Positions 42,493 through 52,064 are shown, numbered from the stretch's first letter. The stretch: 64,000 nt of DNA from Pseudomonas farsensis (GCF_014268805.2 NZ_JABWRF020000004.1:372001-436000), one strand, 5' to 3'. Notes: generated by a model from the sequence alone, not told the origin. A program made the numbers and translations.

Positions 42493-43833
42493 TCAGCGCA
42501 TATGCAAGATGATTGGGCTGCTGCTGGCCGGGTCGGTGTGCTCGCGCAGCTTGGCCACCGCTTTGGCATCCACCGCTGCGGCTTCATTGCCCCACGCACT
42601 TCGCGCAAAACTCAACACCTCGGCGATCTGCTGGTCCGACAACTGCTCACGGAATGCCGGCATGCGATAGGCATCCGGCACCCCGGCGGCGACGATGCGC
42701 TGCGAGCCATTGAGGGTGATGTTGATCGCCGAGGCGTTCTCCTTGGCCAGCATCGACGTGGCCCCGGCCAACGGCGGCATCCACTCGGGTTGGCCTTTGC
42801 CGTCCAAACCATGGCAACTGGCGCAACGGGTCACGTAGGTATGGGCGCCGGGCGCGTCAAGGCGTCCGGCGGCCGAAACCGCCTGGTACTGCCAGGGCTT
42901 GCCATCCCGGGCCGGGTCGCCTGGCAGCGACTTCAGGTAGCGGGCAATGGCGGCTAGGTCGTCGTCAGCCATGAACTGCGTGGAGTTGTTGAACGCCTCG
43001 GTCATCGAGCCATACACCACCGCGTGTTTGTTGCGCCCAGTCTTGAGGAACTGCACGATTTCAGGCTCGCTCCAACGGCCAAGGCCGGTGTTCGGGTCCT
43101 GACGCAGGCTCGGTGCGTACCAGCCGTCAAGCAAGGCGCCGGCGAGGAACGGCGTGCCGCTTTCATCCAAGGCCTTCTCGTTGAACGCAAGGCCGCGCGG
43201 GGTATGGCAACTGCCGCAGTGGCCGGGGCCCTGGACGATGTACGCACCCCGGTTCCACAGCGCATCCTGGCTGGGCTTTGCGGCATACGTGTGAGCCGGT
43301 GCGAACAGCCCGTTCCATAGCGCGATCGGCCAGCGCATGTTCAGCGGCCAGGGGATGCTGCTGGGGATATTGGCCTCGGCCGAAGGCTGCACCCCCTGCA
43401 TGAAGAACGCATACAGCGCGCGCACATCATCGTCGCTCAGCTTGGCGTAGGACGGGTAGGGCATTGCCGGGTACAGCCGGCGAGCGCCCGGCGCCACGCC
43501 TTGGCGCACCGCACGGTCGAAGTCGGCCAGGCTGTAGGCGCCGATGCCGTGCTCGCGGTCAGGGGTGATGTTGGTGGCGTGGATCGCCCCCAGCGGGGTG
43601 GCCATTTCCAGGCCCCCGGCAAACGGCGTCTTGCCCGGCAGGCTGTGACAGGCCACGCAATCGCTCAGCCGGGCGACGTACTCGCCGCGGCTGACCAGTG
43701 CTGCGTCAACAGCGGTGTCGGTGGTGAACGGCGAGGCAGGCTCGCGGGTGACGTACCAGGCCAGCAGGCCAGCGGCGAGCAGGCATGGCACAGCCAGCCA
43801 GCGCGCAGTCGTTGCGAATCGGCGGTTACTCAT
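42493..43833 (-). CDS. Membrane-anchored triheme cytochrome c
   Basis: 446 aa. An N-terminal signal anchor ('RWLAVPCLLAAGLLAWYVTR') precedes three c-type heme sites: CVACH, CGSCH and CASCH, with later Met ligands such as 'YPAMPYPSY', 'YGSMTEAF' and 'YRMPAFREQLSDQQIAEVL'. This is the typical electron acceptor of periplasmic molybdenum hydroxylases and alcohol or aldehyde dehydrogenases. It is encoded directly after the large subunit (9-base gap) and passes electrons to the respiratory chain. It ends before a REP pair. Strong match. Confidence 0.94.
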   Translation of the reverse strand: MSNRRFATTARWLAVPCLLAAGLLAWYVTREPASPFTTDTAVDAALVSRGEYVARLSDCVACHSLPGKTPFAGGLEMATPLGAIHATNITPDREHGIGAYSLADFDRAVRQGVAPGARRLYPAMPYPSYAKLSDDDVRALYAFFMQGVQPSAEANIPSSIPWPLNMRWPIALWNGLFAPAHTYAAKPSQDALWNRGAYIVQGPGHCGSCHTPRGLAFNEKALDESGTPFLAGALLDGWYAPSLRQDPNTGLGRWSEPEIVQFLKTGRNKHAVVYGSMTEAFNNSTQFMADDDLAAIARYLKSLPGDPARDGKPWQYQAVSAAGRLDAPGAHTYVTRCASCHGLDGKGQPEWMPPLAGATSMLAKENASAINITLNGSQRIVAAGVPDAYRMPAFREQLSDQQIAEVLSFARSAWGNEAAAVDAKAVAKLREHTDPASSSPIILHMR

Positions 43834-43842
43834 GGGCGGCCC

Positions 43843-46089
43843 TCAGCTGAACGTATGGCGGTCAAGTGGCAGGCTGCGCACACGCTGCCCGGTCAAACGT
43901 GCCACTGCGTTGGCTACCGCCGGAGCGACGGCTGGCAGCGGCGGCTCACCAATACCGCCCATCTTCTCGCCGCTCTGGACGATACGCACATGCACCCGCG
44001 CCATGCGCTGCGGCGGCAGGATCGGGTACAGGTCATAGTTGCGGGCCCGTGGCGCGCCGTTTTGCCATACCGCCTCTTCCAGCAAGGTCTGCGACAGCCC
44101 TAAGGCGACTGCGCCATTGACCTGCGCCTCGATGATCGCCGGGTTGACGATGCTGCCCGGGTCGATGGCTTGCCAGATGTCATGCACCTTCACTTGGCCG
44201 TTTTCAATCGAGACCTCGGCAATTACCGCCGCATGCGAGCCGAACGGCGAGGCCATGGCCACACCACGGGCGCGCTTGCTGCCGTCCTCGGCGGTGAACG
44301 GCCCAGGTTTCCAACCGCCGGCAAGTTCCGCCACTGCCTGCAGCAGGGTGGTCAGCCGCGGGTTGCCGCGCAGCAGGTGCAGGCGCAGTTCATAAGGGTC
44401 CTTGCCGCCCTTGTCGGCGAGTTCGTCGAGGAAGCTTTCATAGAAGAAGTCATTCAGCGAATTGCCCACCGAACGCCAGTAACCGAGCATTGCCGGGCCT
44501 TTGACGTAGATCTGCGCGATGCGCTTGTTGGGGATGGCGTAGGCCTTGCCCGACAAGCCTTCAAGGGCCGTCGGGTCGATTTTCTCGCCCTGCTTGCCGG
44601 CCAAGGCTTCGGTGGGGCCTTCGGTGGCGCTGACCGCCTCGATGGCGACCGGCATGCCATCGGCATCGAGCCCTGCACGGAACTTGACCACCGCCACGGG
44701 GCGCAGCACATCGCGCAAGAATTCTTCCTCGCGGGTCCAGATCAGCTTGACCGGGCGGCCAACGGCCTTGGCCAAGGCTATCGCCTGCGGGTAGGGGTTG
44801 GCCGATTCGTACAAGAAGTGCCGGCCGAAGAACCCACCCAGCAGTGGCGAGTGCAGGGTGATTTGCTCCGGGGCCAGGCCTGTGCGCTTGGCAATGTCGG
44901 CGCGGAACATGTCTGGCGCCTGGTTGGGCAGCCACACCTCCAGGCTTCCGTCGGGGTTGAAGCGCGCCGTCGCCGAGGGGGGTTCCAGTTGGCCGTGGTT
45001 GACGTACTGGTTGCGGTAGCTGGCCTCGACGGTGGTCTTGGCGCTGGCCATGGCGGCGGCAAGGTCCCCTTCGTGTTCATCGTCACGGGCCGGGCCCGTC
45101 TGGGCGGCCAGGTGGTCGAGCCAGCCGGCGCTGGAAAAATCAGCCGGCATGACCCGCAAGGTGTTGTCGGCGCCAGGTTCTTGCCAGTCGACCTGCAATG
45201 CCTCGACCGCACGCTTGGCGTGCCACCAGCGCTCGGCCACCACGGCGACGGCGCCGGGCAACGTGTGTACCGAGTGCACGCCTTGCATGGCCTTGACCTG
45301 CGCTTCGTTGCGCATGTTGCCCACGGTCATGCCCAGGCGTGGCGCGTGCTGGACGGCAGCGTGGAGCATGTCGTCGACTTTGATGTCGATGCTGAACACG
45401 GCCTTGCCGGTGGACTTGTCGTAGGCGTCCAGGCGGCGCACGGGCTTGCCGATCCAGCGGAACTGGCCAGGGTCGCGCAGCTTGATGCTGGCCGGGTCCG
45501 GCACTGGCAGGTCCATGGCACGGCCGGCCAGTTGGCCATACGCCAGCGAACGGCCAGAGGCTGCGTGCAGCACCTTGCCAGGCTCGGTGCTCAGTTCACT
45601 CACTGGCACGCCCAGTTGTTCGGCCGCCGCCTGCAGCAGCATGGCGCGGGCCAGGCCGCCGAGGCGGCGCATGGTCGGGTAGCTCATGCGCACCGACATG
45701 CTGCCGCCGGTGATGCGCATGCCGTTTTCCATGACCACATAGGCTTCGCCGGGCGGCGCGCTGTCCACCACGAACTGGGCGGGGTCCATGTCCAGCTCTT
45801 CGCCGACAATCTGCGCCATGGCGGTGTAGGTGCCTTGGCCGCCTTCCATGAAGGGGCACAGCAGGCGCACGGTGTTGTCCGGGCGAATTTCGAGGAAGGC
45901 CGGCACCTGGGTGCCGCGCTCAGCCGTTGCCGCAGCAGCCTGTACCCGTGGCACGCCCACCGGCAGGCCAAAACCCAGCACTAATGCGCCGATGGCGGTA
46001 CCGGCAACAAAGCGCCGGCGCGACAGGTTGATGGTTTCGCCGGCTGGCAGGTCAAGCAGGTCTTGCGGGGTTTCGATACGCCGCTTCAT
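43843..46089 (-). CDS. Molybdopterin-binding subunit of a periplasmic molybdenum hydroxylase (IorB/NicB type)
   Basis: 748 aa. A Tat signal ('LSRRRFVAGTAIGALVLGFG') means export of the folded enzyme. The xanthine-dehydrogenase-type large subunit folds are supported by 'WIGKPVRRLDAYDKSTGKAV', 'YRNQYVNHGQLEPPSATARF', 'GGFFGRHFLYESANPYPQAI', 'GYWRSVGNSLNDFFYESF' and 'KMGGIGEPPLPAVAPAVANA', the last being the conserved C-terminal MoCo loop. IorB, NicB and aldehyde oxidases share it; the aromatic or aldehyde substrate is not determined. The ATG overlaps the stop of the 2Fe-2S subunit gene. Electrons pass to the triheme cytochrome downstream. Confidence 0.93.
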   Translation of the reverse strand: MKRRIETPQDLLDLPAGETINLSRRRFVAGTAIGALVLGFGLPVGVPRVQAAAATAERGTQVPAFLEIRPDNTVRLLCPFMEGGQGTYTAMAQIVGEELDMDPAQFVVDSAPPGEAYVVMENGMRITGGSMSVRMSYPTMRRLGGLARAMLLQAAAEQLGVPVSELSTEPGKVLHAASGRSLAYGQLAGRAMDLPVPDPASIKLRDPGQFRWIGKPVRRLDAYDKSTGKAVFSIDIKVDDMLHAAVQHAPRLGMTVGNMRNEAQVKAMQGVHSVHTLPGAVAVVAERWWHAKRAVEALQVDWQEPGADNTLRVMPADFSSAGWLDHLAAQTGPARDDEHEGDLAAAMASAKTTVEASYRNQYVNHGQLEPPSATARFNPDGSLEVWLPNQAPDMFRADIAKRTGLAPEQITLHSPLLGGFFGRHFLYESANPYPQAIALAKAVGRPVKLIWTREEEFLRDVLRPVAVVKFRAGLDADGMPVAIEAVSATEGPTEALAGKQGEKIDPTALEGLSGKAYAIPNKRIAQIYVKGPAMLGYWRSVGNSLNDFFYESFLDELADKGGKDPYELRLHLLRGNPRLTTLLQAVAELAGGWKPGPFTAEDGSKRARGVAMASPFGSHAAVIAEVSIENGQVKVHDIWQAIDPGSIVNPAIIEAQVNGAVALGLSQTLLEEAVWQNGAPRARNYDLYPILPPQRMARVHVRIVQSGEKMGGIGEPPLPAVAPAVANAVARLTGQRVRSLPLDRHTFS

Positions 46090-46544
46090 CAGGCTTTACC
46101 CCCCTCGGCCAGCTCATGCACGGCGGCATGGATGGCGTTGTAGGTGCCGCAGCGGCACAGGTTGACCATGGCGGCCTCGATCTGCGCGTCGCTGGGTTTG
46201 GGCGTGTGCTTGAGCAGCGCCGTGGCGGCCATCACCTGGCCGGACTGGCAATAGCCACACTGCGCCACCTGATGCTCGACCCAGGCCGCGACCACGCGCT
46301 TGCCGATGGCATCTTCTTCGATGGCCTCAATGGTGGTGATCTCGCGGCCAACCACACCGGCCACCGGGGTAACGCAGGCGCGCACGACGTTGCCGTCCAC
46401 CAGCACCGAACAGGCGCCGCACTGGGCCAGGCCGCAGCCGTATTTGGTGCCGGTCATGCCGAGGTCGTCGCGGATAACCCAAAGCAACGGCGTGTCGGCC
46501 TCAGCCTCGACCTGGTAGGTCTTCTGGTTGATTCGTAGTTCCAT
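46089..46544 (-). CDS. 2Fe-2S subunit of the molybdenum hydroxylase (IorA type)
   Basis: 151 aa. It holds two [2Fe-2S] clusters: the plant-ferredoxin-like site is in 'YGCGLAQCGACSVLVDGN' with a fourth Cys in 'VRACVTP', and the helical site in 'QCGYCQSGQVM' and 'LCRCGTYNAIHA'. All expected cysteines are present. It has no export signal, so it must be co-exported with the Tat-tagged large subunit. First gene of the operon 2Fe-2S, large subunit, cytochrome c, with a further XdhC gene downstream. Confidence 0.95.
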   Translation of the reverse strand: MELRINQKTYQVEAEADTPLLWVIRDDLGMTGTKYGCGLAQCGACSVLVDGNVVRACVTPVAGVVGREITTIEAIEEDAIGKRVVAAWVEHQVAQCGYCQSGQVMAATALLKHTPKPSDAQIEAAMVNLCRCGTYNAIHAAVHELAEGGKA

Positions 46545-46768
46545 GGCTCACCTGCTGATCATCGGTTGATGTGGCTTTGTCATATGTGCATCCCCGCATT
46601 GATGCGCAAGACGCCATGGGGCCTGTGGTCGGCTCCTTGTGCAGCAACTCTAGCGCGCAGGCGCGGGGTTTCCCATCTGTGGCCCTGCAGGTTCAGAGAA
46701 TCAGGCAAGGATTCAAGCGGATTGCGCTAGAACGTGGGGCGAATTCAATCAGCGGGGGCAACACCCTC

Positions 46769-48760
46769 TCAGCGCGGCTTGATGGCGGTTTCGAACGCCC
46801 GCAGCAACTGATCGACCGAATAGGGTTTGCCAAGCAGCTCGAACCCCTGCGGGTCATCCCCAATCAGCGCCTGGCTGTAGCCACTGGTGAGTACCAGCGG
46901 CAGTTCGGGCCAGCGATGGCGCACAAAGCGCGCCAGTTCGATGCCGCTCATGCCCGGCATGACCACATCCGCGAGCACCACATCGATGTGCTCGCGCCCG
47001 GCCTCCAACAGCGCCAGGGCGGCCTCGGCGTTGTGCGCAAGGCTGGTGGTGTAGCCCATATCTTCAAGCAAGGTGGCGGTAAATTCGCGTATCTGAATAT
47101 TGTCCTCGACCACCAGCACATGGCCGTTGGTGTGCGCCGGGGCTTGCGCGGGCAGCTCAGGCGTGACCACGCCCGGAGCACTTACCGCCGGCAGCGACGT
47201 AATAAAGGTTGAGCCCTTGCCGAGCGTGCTGCGCACCTGCAACGAGCCACCCGACTGATGCACGAAACCCTTCACTTGGGACAACCCCAGCCCAGTGCCT
47301 TTGCCCTGTGCCTTGGTGGTGTAGAACGGATCGAAGATGCGCTCAAGGTCAGTGGCGGCGATGCCATGACCGTCGTCGCCGACGGCAATCTCGATCCAGC
47401 CCTCGGCCTCGCTTGCAGGGCTCACGCAAATGGTGATGTTGCCTTGATCGTGCGTGGCGTCGCGGGCGTTGACCACCAGGTTCACCAGTGCGATTTCGAA
47501 CTGGTTCAGGTCGGCTTCGACGTAACTGTCTTGCCCTGGCACCTGCACGTTTATCTGCACCCGCGCGCCGACCAGGCTGCGCAGCATGCCGGCGATCTGC
47601 TCGACCTGCGGGCCCACCGCGAAGACCTGCGGGCGCAGCGCCTGGCGCCGGGCGAAGGCGAGCAACTGGCTGGTCAGCTTGGCGGCGCGGTCGGCGGTGT
47701 CGAGGATGGCATCCAGATAGCGCTGCTGGCGCTCAGGGGCCAAGGTTTTGCGGCGCATCAGCTCGGCTGAGTTGCGAATCACGGTGAGCAGGTTGTTGAA
47801 ATCGTGGGCTACGCCGCCGGTGAGCTGGCCGATGGCTTCGAGTTTTTGCATCTGGCGCATTTGCGCCTCGGCCGCCTGCAGCTCGCGCGAGCCGGCCTGA
47901 ACCTGCACTTCGAGCTCTTCGTTGAAGCTGCGCAACCGCGCCTCGGTGCTGTGGCGGTCGTGGACATCGACCGCGGTACCGTACCAGCGCAGCAGGGCGC
48001 CGCTGTCGGGGTCGCGGTAGGGCTGGGCGCGCAGCATGAACCAGCGGTAGCTGCCGTCGTGCTGGCGCAGGCGGTATTCACCTTCATAGACCACACCGCT
48101 GGCCCTGGCCTGGGTAAACGCAGCTTCGGCGGCCAGGCTGTCGTCCGGGTGCAGGCAACCTTGGGCGAAGCTTGCAAAGTCCGCTACCTGCCCGGCAGGG
48201 CCAAAATAGTCGCGCCAACGCTGGTTGAAGAACGCGAATTGCCCGCCTTGGTCGGTCACCCAGACCAATTGCGGCACGGTGTCGGCGATGGTCTTGAACG
48301 CCACCTCGCTCTCGCGCAGCCGGGCCAGGGTTTCGTGCTGGCGGGTGACGTCCACGGCGGCGCCAAACCATTCAAGCACCTGGCCTTCTTCATCGAAGAT
48401 CGGCACTGCCCGTGACAGCGTCCAGCCAAACTCGCCACCACGCAGGCGCACGCGGTGCTCCAGCTCGAAAATGCGCTGCTCGGCGATTGCTGTGGCGATG
48501 GCAGCCAGGACCTTGGGGCGGTCTTCTTCGGCGATGTACTTCTCGAGCCAGTTGCGGCTGGGGTGGGCGGTGTCTTCCAGAAAGCCTTGCCCGGAAAGCC
48601 CGCGCAGCTCTTGCCAGTCGGGGCTCATGCGGTACACCGAGGTGCTGCTGGCAGTCACCAGCGCGCGAAAACGCAGTTCGCTGTCGAATACCGCACCGCT
48701 TGAGCGCTGCGGGCCGCCTGAAGCCGAAACTGCATCGGGTTGCGATCGGCTGTTGGACAT
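46769..48760 (-). CDS. Hybrid sensor histidine kinase (PAS-PAS-HisKA-HATPase-REC)
   Basis: 663 aa from the ATG at 48760. Two PAS domains (about residues 30-140 and 155-275; 'VAFKTIADTVPQLVWVTDQG' marks the second) sense a cytoplasmic signal; no membrane segment is visible. The kinase core has the H-box 'GGVAHDFNNLLTVIRNSAEL' with phospho-acceptor His319, then N and G boxes ('NLVVNARDAT', 'VGDDGHGIAATDLERIFDPF'). A C-terminal receiver domain carries Asp598 in 'VVLADVVMPGMSG'. It has no adjacent separate response regulator. Its neighbours are a molybdenum hydroxylase and a ProP-like transporter; no link can be proven. Confidence 0.94.
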   Translation of the reverse strand: MSNSRSQPDAVSASGGPQRSSGAVFDSELRFRALVTASSTSVYRMSPDWQELRGLSGQGFLEDTAHPSRNWLEKYIAEEDRPKVLAAIATAIAEQRIFELEHRVRLRGGEFGWTLSRAVPIFDEEGQVLEWFGAAVDVTRQHETLARLRESEVAFKTIADTVPQLVWVTDQGGQFAFFNQRWRDYFGPAGQVADFASFAQGCLHPDDSLAAEAAFTQARASGVVYEGEYRLRQHDGSYRWFMLRAQPYRDPDSGALLRWYGTAVDVHDRHSTEARLRSFNEELEVQVQAGSRELQAAEAQMRQMQKLEAIGQLTGGVAHDFNNLLTVIRNSAELMRRKTLAPERQQRYLDAILDTADRAAKLTSQLLAFARRQALRPQVFAVGPQVEQIAGMLRSLVGARVQINVQVPGQDSYVEADLNQFEIALVNLVVNARDATHDQGNITICVSPASEAEGWIEIAVGDDGHGIAATDLERIFDPFYTTKAQGKGTGLGLSQVKGFVHQSGGSLQVRSTLGKGSTFITSLPAVSAPGVVTPELPAQAPAHTNGHVLVVEDNIQIREFTATLLEDMGYTTSLAHNAEAALALLEAGREHIDVVLADVVMPGMSGIELARFVRHRWPELPLVLTSGYSQALIGDDPQGFELLGKPYSVDQLLRAFETAIKPR

Positions 48761-48885
48761 GGTTGCCGTCCCTGAGTTGTCTGGGCCGGCGGGCTCCTCA
48801 GGTGCGCCCGCCAAGGCGTGGAAATATCATGGTAGCCGCTGCAGGGGGCGCTGCAGCGGCGAGGTTACCAACGGAGCGAAGCGGG

Positions 48886-50388
48886 TTAGTCGATACGCGG
48901 GTGCTGTTGAGCGAGTTTTTCCCGTTTCGCTTCAAGTTCGGCGATTTGCGTGTCGATATCCTCGATTTTCTGCTCGATATTGTCGTGGTGCTCTTGCAGC
49001 AGTTCGCGGGCTTCTTCGATGTCCGAAGCAGCAGGCGCCGCGCCGCGCAGGGGGCGGTTGGCGGTCTCTTTCATGGTGAGCCCGGTCAGCAGCCCGATCA
49101 GCGCGATCACCATCAGGTAGTAAGCCGGCATGTACAGGTTGTTGGTCGTCTCAACCAGCCAGGCAGCCAGCGTTGGCGTGACACCTGCAATCAGCACCGA
49201 AATATTGAAAGCACTGGCCAGGGCGCTGTAGCGGATGTGCGTGGGGAACATCGCTGGCAGCGTCGACGCCATCACGCCGATGAAGAAGTTCAACAGCACG
49301 GCAATGATCAACAGGCCGGCGAAAATCACGGGTAGTTGGCCGCTGGTGATCAGCATGAATGCTGGAATGGCTAGCACGAACAGGCCGGCGCTACCGATGA
49401 TGATGAACGGGCGGCGCCCCCATTTATCGCTCAGCAGGCCAATGATTGGCTGCACGAACAGCATGCCGACCATGATCGCGATGATGATCAGCACCCCGTG
49501 GTCTTCGCTGTAATGCAGGTTGTGGGTGAGGTAGCTGGGCATGTAGGTGAGCAGCATGTAGTAAGTGACGTTGGTCGAGATCACTACCCCGACGCAGGTC
49601 AGCAGGCTGCGCCAGTGCTTGGTGGCGACTTCCTTGAACGACACTTTCGGGCCGCTGGCCAGGCCTTCGCGGTCACCTTGTTCGAGTTTGTCGACGTGTT
49701 GTTGAAAGGCCGGGGTTTCTTCCAGTGCGTGACGCAGGTACAGGCCGATCAGGCCCAGCGGCAGGGCGAGGAAGAACGGCAGGCGCCAGCCCCATTCAAG
49801 GAATTTCTCCTCGCCGAGTACGGTCGAGATCAGCACCACCACGCCCGCACCGAGCACAAAGCCCGCAATCGAGCCGAAGTCCAGCCAACTGCCGAGGAAG
49901 CCGCGCTTGCGGTCTGGCGCATATTCGGCGACAAAAATGGAGGCCCCGGTGTACTCACCACCTACCGAGAAGCCTTGGGCCATCTTGGCCAGCAACAGCA
50001 GGATCGGCGCCCAGATGCCGATACTGGCGTAGGAGGGTATCAAGCCGATGGCAAAGGTGCTCAGGGACATGATCACGATGGTTGCCGCCAACACCTTCTG
50101 GCGGCCATAGCGGTCGCCCAGGGCGCCGAAGAACAGCCCGCCCAAGGGGCGAATCAGGAACGGCACCGAGAAGGTTGCCAGTGCTGCGATCATCTGTACG
50201 CCGGGGCTGGCGTTAGGGAAGAACACCTTGCCCAGGGCAAAGGCGACAAAACCGTAGACACCAAAGTCGAACCATTCCATGGCGTTACCCAGGGCGGCGG
50301 CGGTGATCGCCTTGCGCATCTTGGCGTCGTCGACGATGGTGATGTCTTTCAGGCCGATGGGTTTTACGGCTTTCTTGCGTGATTTCAT
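48886..50388 (-). CDS. ProP-like MFS transporter (metabolite:H+ symporter family)
   Basis: 500 aa with twelve membrane segments. The MHS/ProP family is shown by 'TAAALGNAMEWFDFGVYGFV', 'FLIRPLGGLFFGALGDRYGR' and 'LLAKMAQGFSVGGEYTGASI'. The C-terminus is a charged coiled coil ('LLQEHHDNIEQKIEDIDTQI', 'AELEAKREKLAQQ'), as in the osmosensor ProP, which imports proline and glycine betaine with protons. So osmoprotectant uptake is likely, other metabolites possible. The TetR gene upstream lies in the same direction, 130 bases away. Confidence 0.9.
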   Translation of the reverse strand: MKSRKKAVKPIGLKDITIVDDAKMRKAITAAALGNAMEWFDFGVYGFVAFALGKVFFPNASPGVQMIAALATFSVPFLIRPLGGLFFGALGDRYGRQKVLAATIVIMSLSTFAIGLIPSYASIGIWAPILLLLAKMAQGFSVGGEYTGASIFVAEYAPDRKRGFLGSWLDFGSIAGFVLGAGVVVLISTVLGEEKFLEWGWRLPFFLALPLGLIGLYLRHALEETPAFQQHVDKLEQGDREGLASGPKVSFKEVATKHWRSLLTCVGVVISTNVTYYMLLTYMPSYLTHNLHYSEDHGVLIIIAIMVGMLFVQPIIGLLSDKWGRRPFIIIGSAGLFVLAIPAFMLITSGQLPVIFAGLLIIAVLLNFFIGVMASTLPAMFPTHIRYSALASAFNISVLIAGVTPTLAAWLVETTNNLYMPAYYLMVIALIGLLTGLTMKETANRPLRGAAPAASDIEEARELLQEHHDNIEQKIEDIDTQIAELEAKREKLAQQHPRID

Positions 50389-50518
50389 GGTGGCATCCCG
50401 ATGCTGATACGTTTCCTACGGCATCTGAACCTCGGGCGCGCAAAATAATTCCACACTGAATAATGTCTGTGGGCAGGGTTGGCGGGGTGCAGGGTACTGG
50501 GACGCCAAGCCTTTGCGC

Positions 50519-51139
50519 TCAGGGCTCCAGCCCGATCCCGCGCAGGATCACACTGGTGACGGTCTGCACCGCGCCTTCGAAGGCCAGGTCCGAAAGCGGC
50601 TCGCCGCCATTGAGCAAGGTCACTTGATAGCCAAAGTCGGCGTAATGCTGGGTCGCCGCCCAGATCATGTAGAGCAGCGCCGAAGGCTCTACTGCAAGGA
50701 TGCGTTTATCTTCGACCCACGCCCGAATCTTGGCCTCCTTGAGGCGCGCCCAAGGCACCAGCGTGTCGTCCAGGCTCCCCGCCAACAGCGGCGCACCGTG
50801 CAGAATTTCTTCAGCCCAGACTTTCGACCCCAAAGGGCGCGACCGTGAATGCCCCATCTTGGCCCGGATATAACTGGTCAACACCACCCGCGGGTCGTCG
50901 AAGCGCTCGAAGCACAGCGCATCCTGCTTCCAGACATCTAGCAAGTCCTGCAGCACGGCCCGGTACAGCTCATCTTTGGTATTGAAGTAGTAATGCAGGT
51001 TGGAGCGTGGCAGTTGCGCCTGCTCGGCGATATCGCCCATGGAGGTCGCGCCGTAGCCTTTCTCGGCAAACACCCGCTCGGCGGCAAGCAGAATTTTTTC
51101 AACATTGCGCCGACGGATTTCAATTTTGTGGTTGGCCAT
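50519..51139 (-). CDS. TetR-family regulator (RutR-like)
   Basis: 206 aa from the ATG at 51139. The DNA-binding helix-turn-helix is in residues 8-55: 'ILLAAERVFAEKGYGATSMG', 'DIAEQAQLPRSNLHYYFNTK'. The C-terminal half has a ligand-binding fold of the RutR kind ('LGSKVWAEEILHGAPLLAGS', 'LYMIWAATQHYADFGYQV'), which binds uracil or similar small molecules in RutR. Its ligand is unknown. It precedes the ProP-like transporter gene (same strand, 130 bases), a common regulator-transporter arrangement. Confidence 0.9.
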   Translation of the reverse strand: MANHKIEIRRRNVEKILLAAERVFAEKGYGATSMGDIAEQAQLPRSNLHYYFNTKDELYRAVLQDLLDVWKQDALCFERFDDPRVVLTSYIRAKMGHSRSRPLGSKVWAEEILHGAPLLAGSLDDTLVPWARLKEAKIRAWVEDKRILAVEPSALLYMIWAATQHYADFGYQVTLLNGGEPLSDLAFEGAVQTVTSVILRGIGLEP

Positions 51140-51236
51140 GGGTTGTCCGAATTCACCTGAACAGCCCAAGGCTAACAGCTTTGCAAGGCGCAAGGCCAAG
51201 GCTGTGCTGATGACGCCCCGCAGCAGTCAGTGCAGC

Positions 51237-51482
51237 TTACAGATACGAAGCACCGAGCGAGCCAACAGCGCTATCGCTCACCACCTGTTCCTGCCCAGCG
51301 CGCAACACCCCGAGCCTGCGCCGCTCGTAGTCTTCCTGGCTCAAACCCTGGCGTTGCAGTGCTTCAAGCTGCAACTGGCGAGTTTCTTCGGCGCTGTAGG
51401 GCCGCAGCTCAGGGTGACTGGCGCAGCCGCTGAAGGCGGTGATGGCAAGGGCGGCGAGCAACAGGCGGGCGGGGAGGTTCAT
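51237..51482 (-). CDS. Small lipoprotein
   Basis: 81 aa from the ATG at 51482. A signal peptide with the lipobox 'AFSGC' and lipidated Cys20. The mature part is rich in Gln, Glu and Arg ('YSAEETRQLQLEALQRQGLS') and probably helical. No known domain. It sits alone between TetR and a GNAT gene with short upstream space. A plausible envelope lipoprotein of unknown function; confidence rests on the well-formed signal. Confidence 0.65.
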   Translation of the reverse strand: MNLPARLLLAALAITAFSGCASHPELRPYSAEETRQLQLEALQRQGLSQEDYERRRLGVLRAGQEQVVSDSAVGSLGASYL

Positions 51483-51593
51483 CGGCGTGCTTTCCATGAT
51501 CGGGAGTCGATGAGCAAAGGTTATGGCGCGCCGCCGATGATTAGAAATTGCCGCGCTCGATAGTCACTATCGAGGCGGCCAGGCCCAGGCGAG

Positions 51594-52064
51594 TTACCGC
51601 ACCAGGCGCTTGCGCATGGGCACGCAAGCCAGTTGCAGCCCGAATGGCGATTGATAGAGCGCTTGCTCATCCCCGGCATAGCCACAGCGCCGGTAGAAGG
51701 CTGCTGCGTTGAGGGTGGCGTCCAGGTGAATCTCATCCAGCCCGGCGTTGAGGGCGATCTGCTCCAGGTGCGCGACCATCGCCTGGGCGATGCCGCGGCA
51801 CATGTACTCGGGCAGCACGAACAGCGCGCCGAGTTCGCCGCTGGCCAGGTCGATCATGCCCGTGGCAACCACGCAGCCGTCCACCCAGGCCAGGTGAAAC
51901 TGCTCCGCGACCAAGGCGGTGTAGCCTTCGGTGTGGGGCACGTCGGCCCAGGCTTGTGCGAGCTCGTCGCCGTAATCGGGGCTGCATTTATGCACGATGG
52001 CAGCGCGGCGTATGGCGTATGCAGCCTCGGCGTCCTGGCGCGTGGCGCGGCGGATATCAAACAT
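51594..52064 (-). CDS. GNAT-family N-acetyltransferase
   Basis: 156 aa from the ATG at 52064. The acetyl-CoA-binding fold is seen from 'FDIRRATRQDAEAAYAIRRA' through 'LGALFVLPEYMCRGIAQAMV' (the pyrophosphate-binding R/Q-x-x-G-x-A loop, here CRGIAQ) to 'LDATLNAAAFYRRCGYAGDE'. The acceptor substrate is unknown. A REP copy follows its upstream side at about 52160. It lies between a small lipoprotein gene and nhaB and shows no operon link. Confidence 0.85.
   Translation of the reverse strand: MFDIRRATRQDAEAAYAIRRAAIVHKCSPDYGDELAQAWADVPHTEGYTALVAEQFHLAWVDGCVVATGMIDLASGELGALFVLPEYMCRGIAQAMVAHLEQIALNAGLDEIHLDATLNAAAFYRRCGYAGDEQALYQSPFGLQLACVPMRKRLVR

Noticed and set aside
44170..45984. A 604-codon open frame on the plus strand
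   Set aside because: Antisense to the Tat-signalled molybdenum hydroxylase large subunit, with low-complexity Gly/Arg/His composition and no ribosome site.
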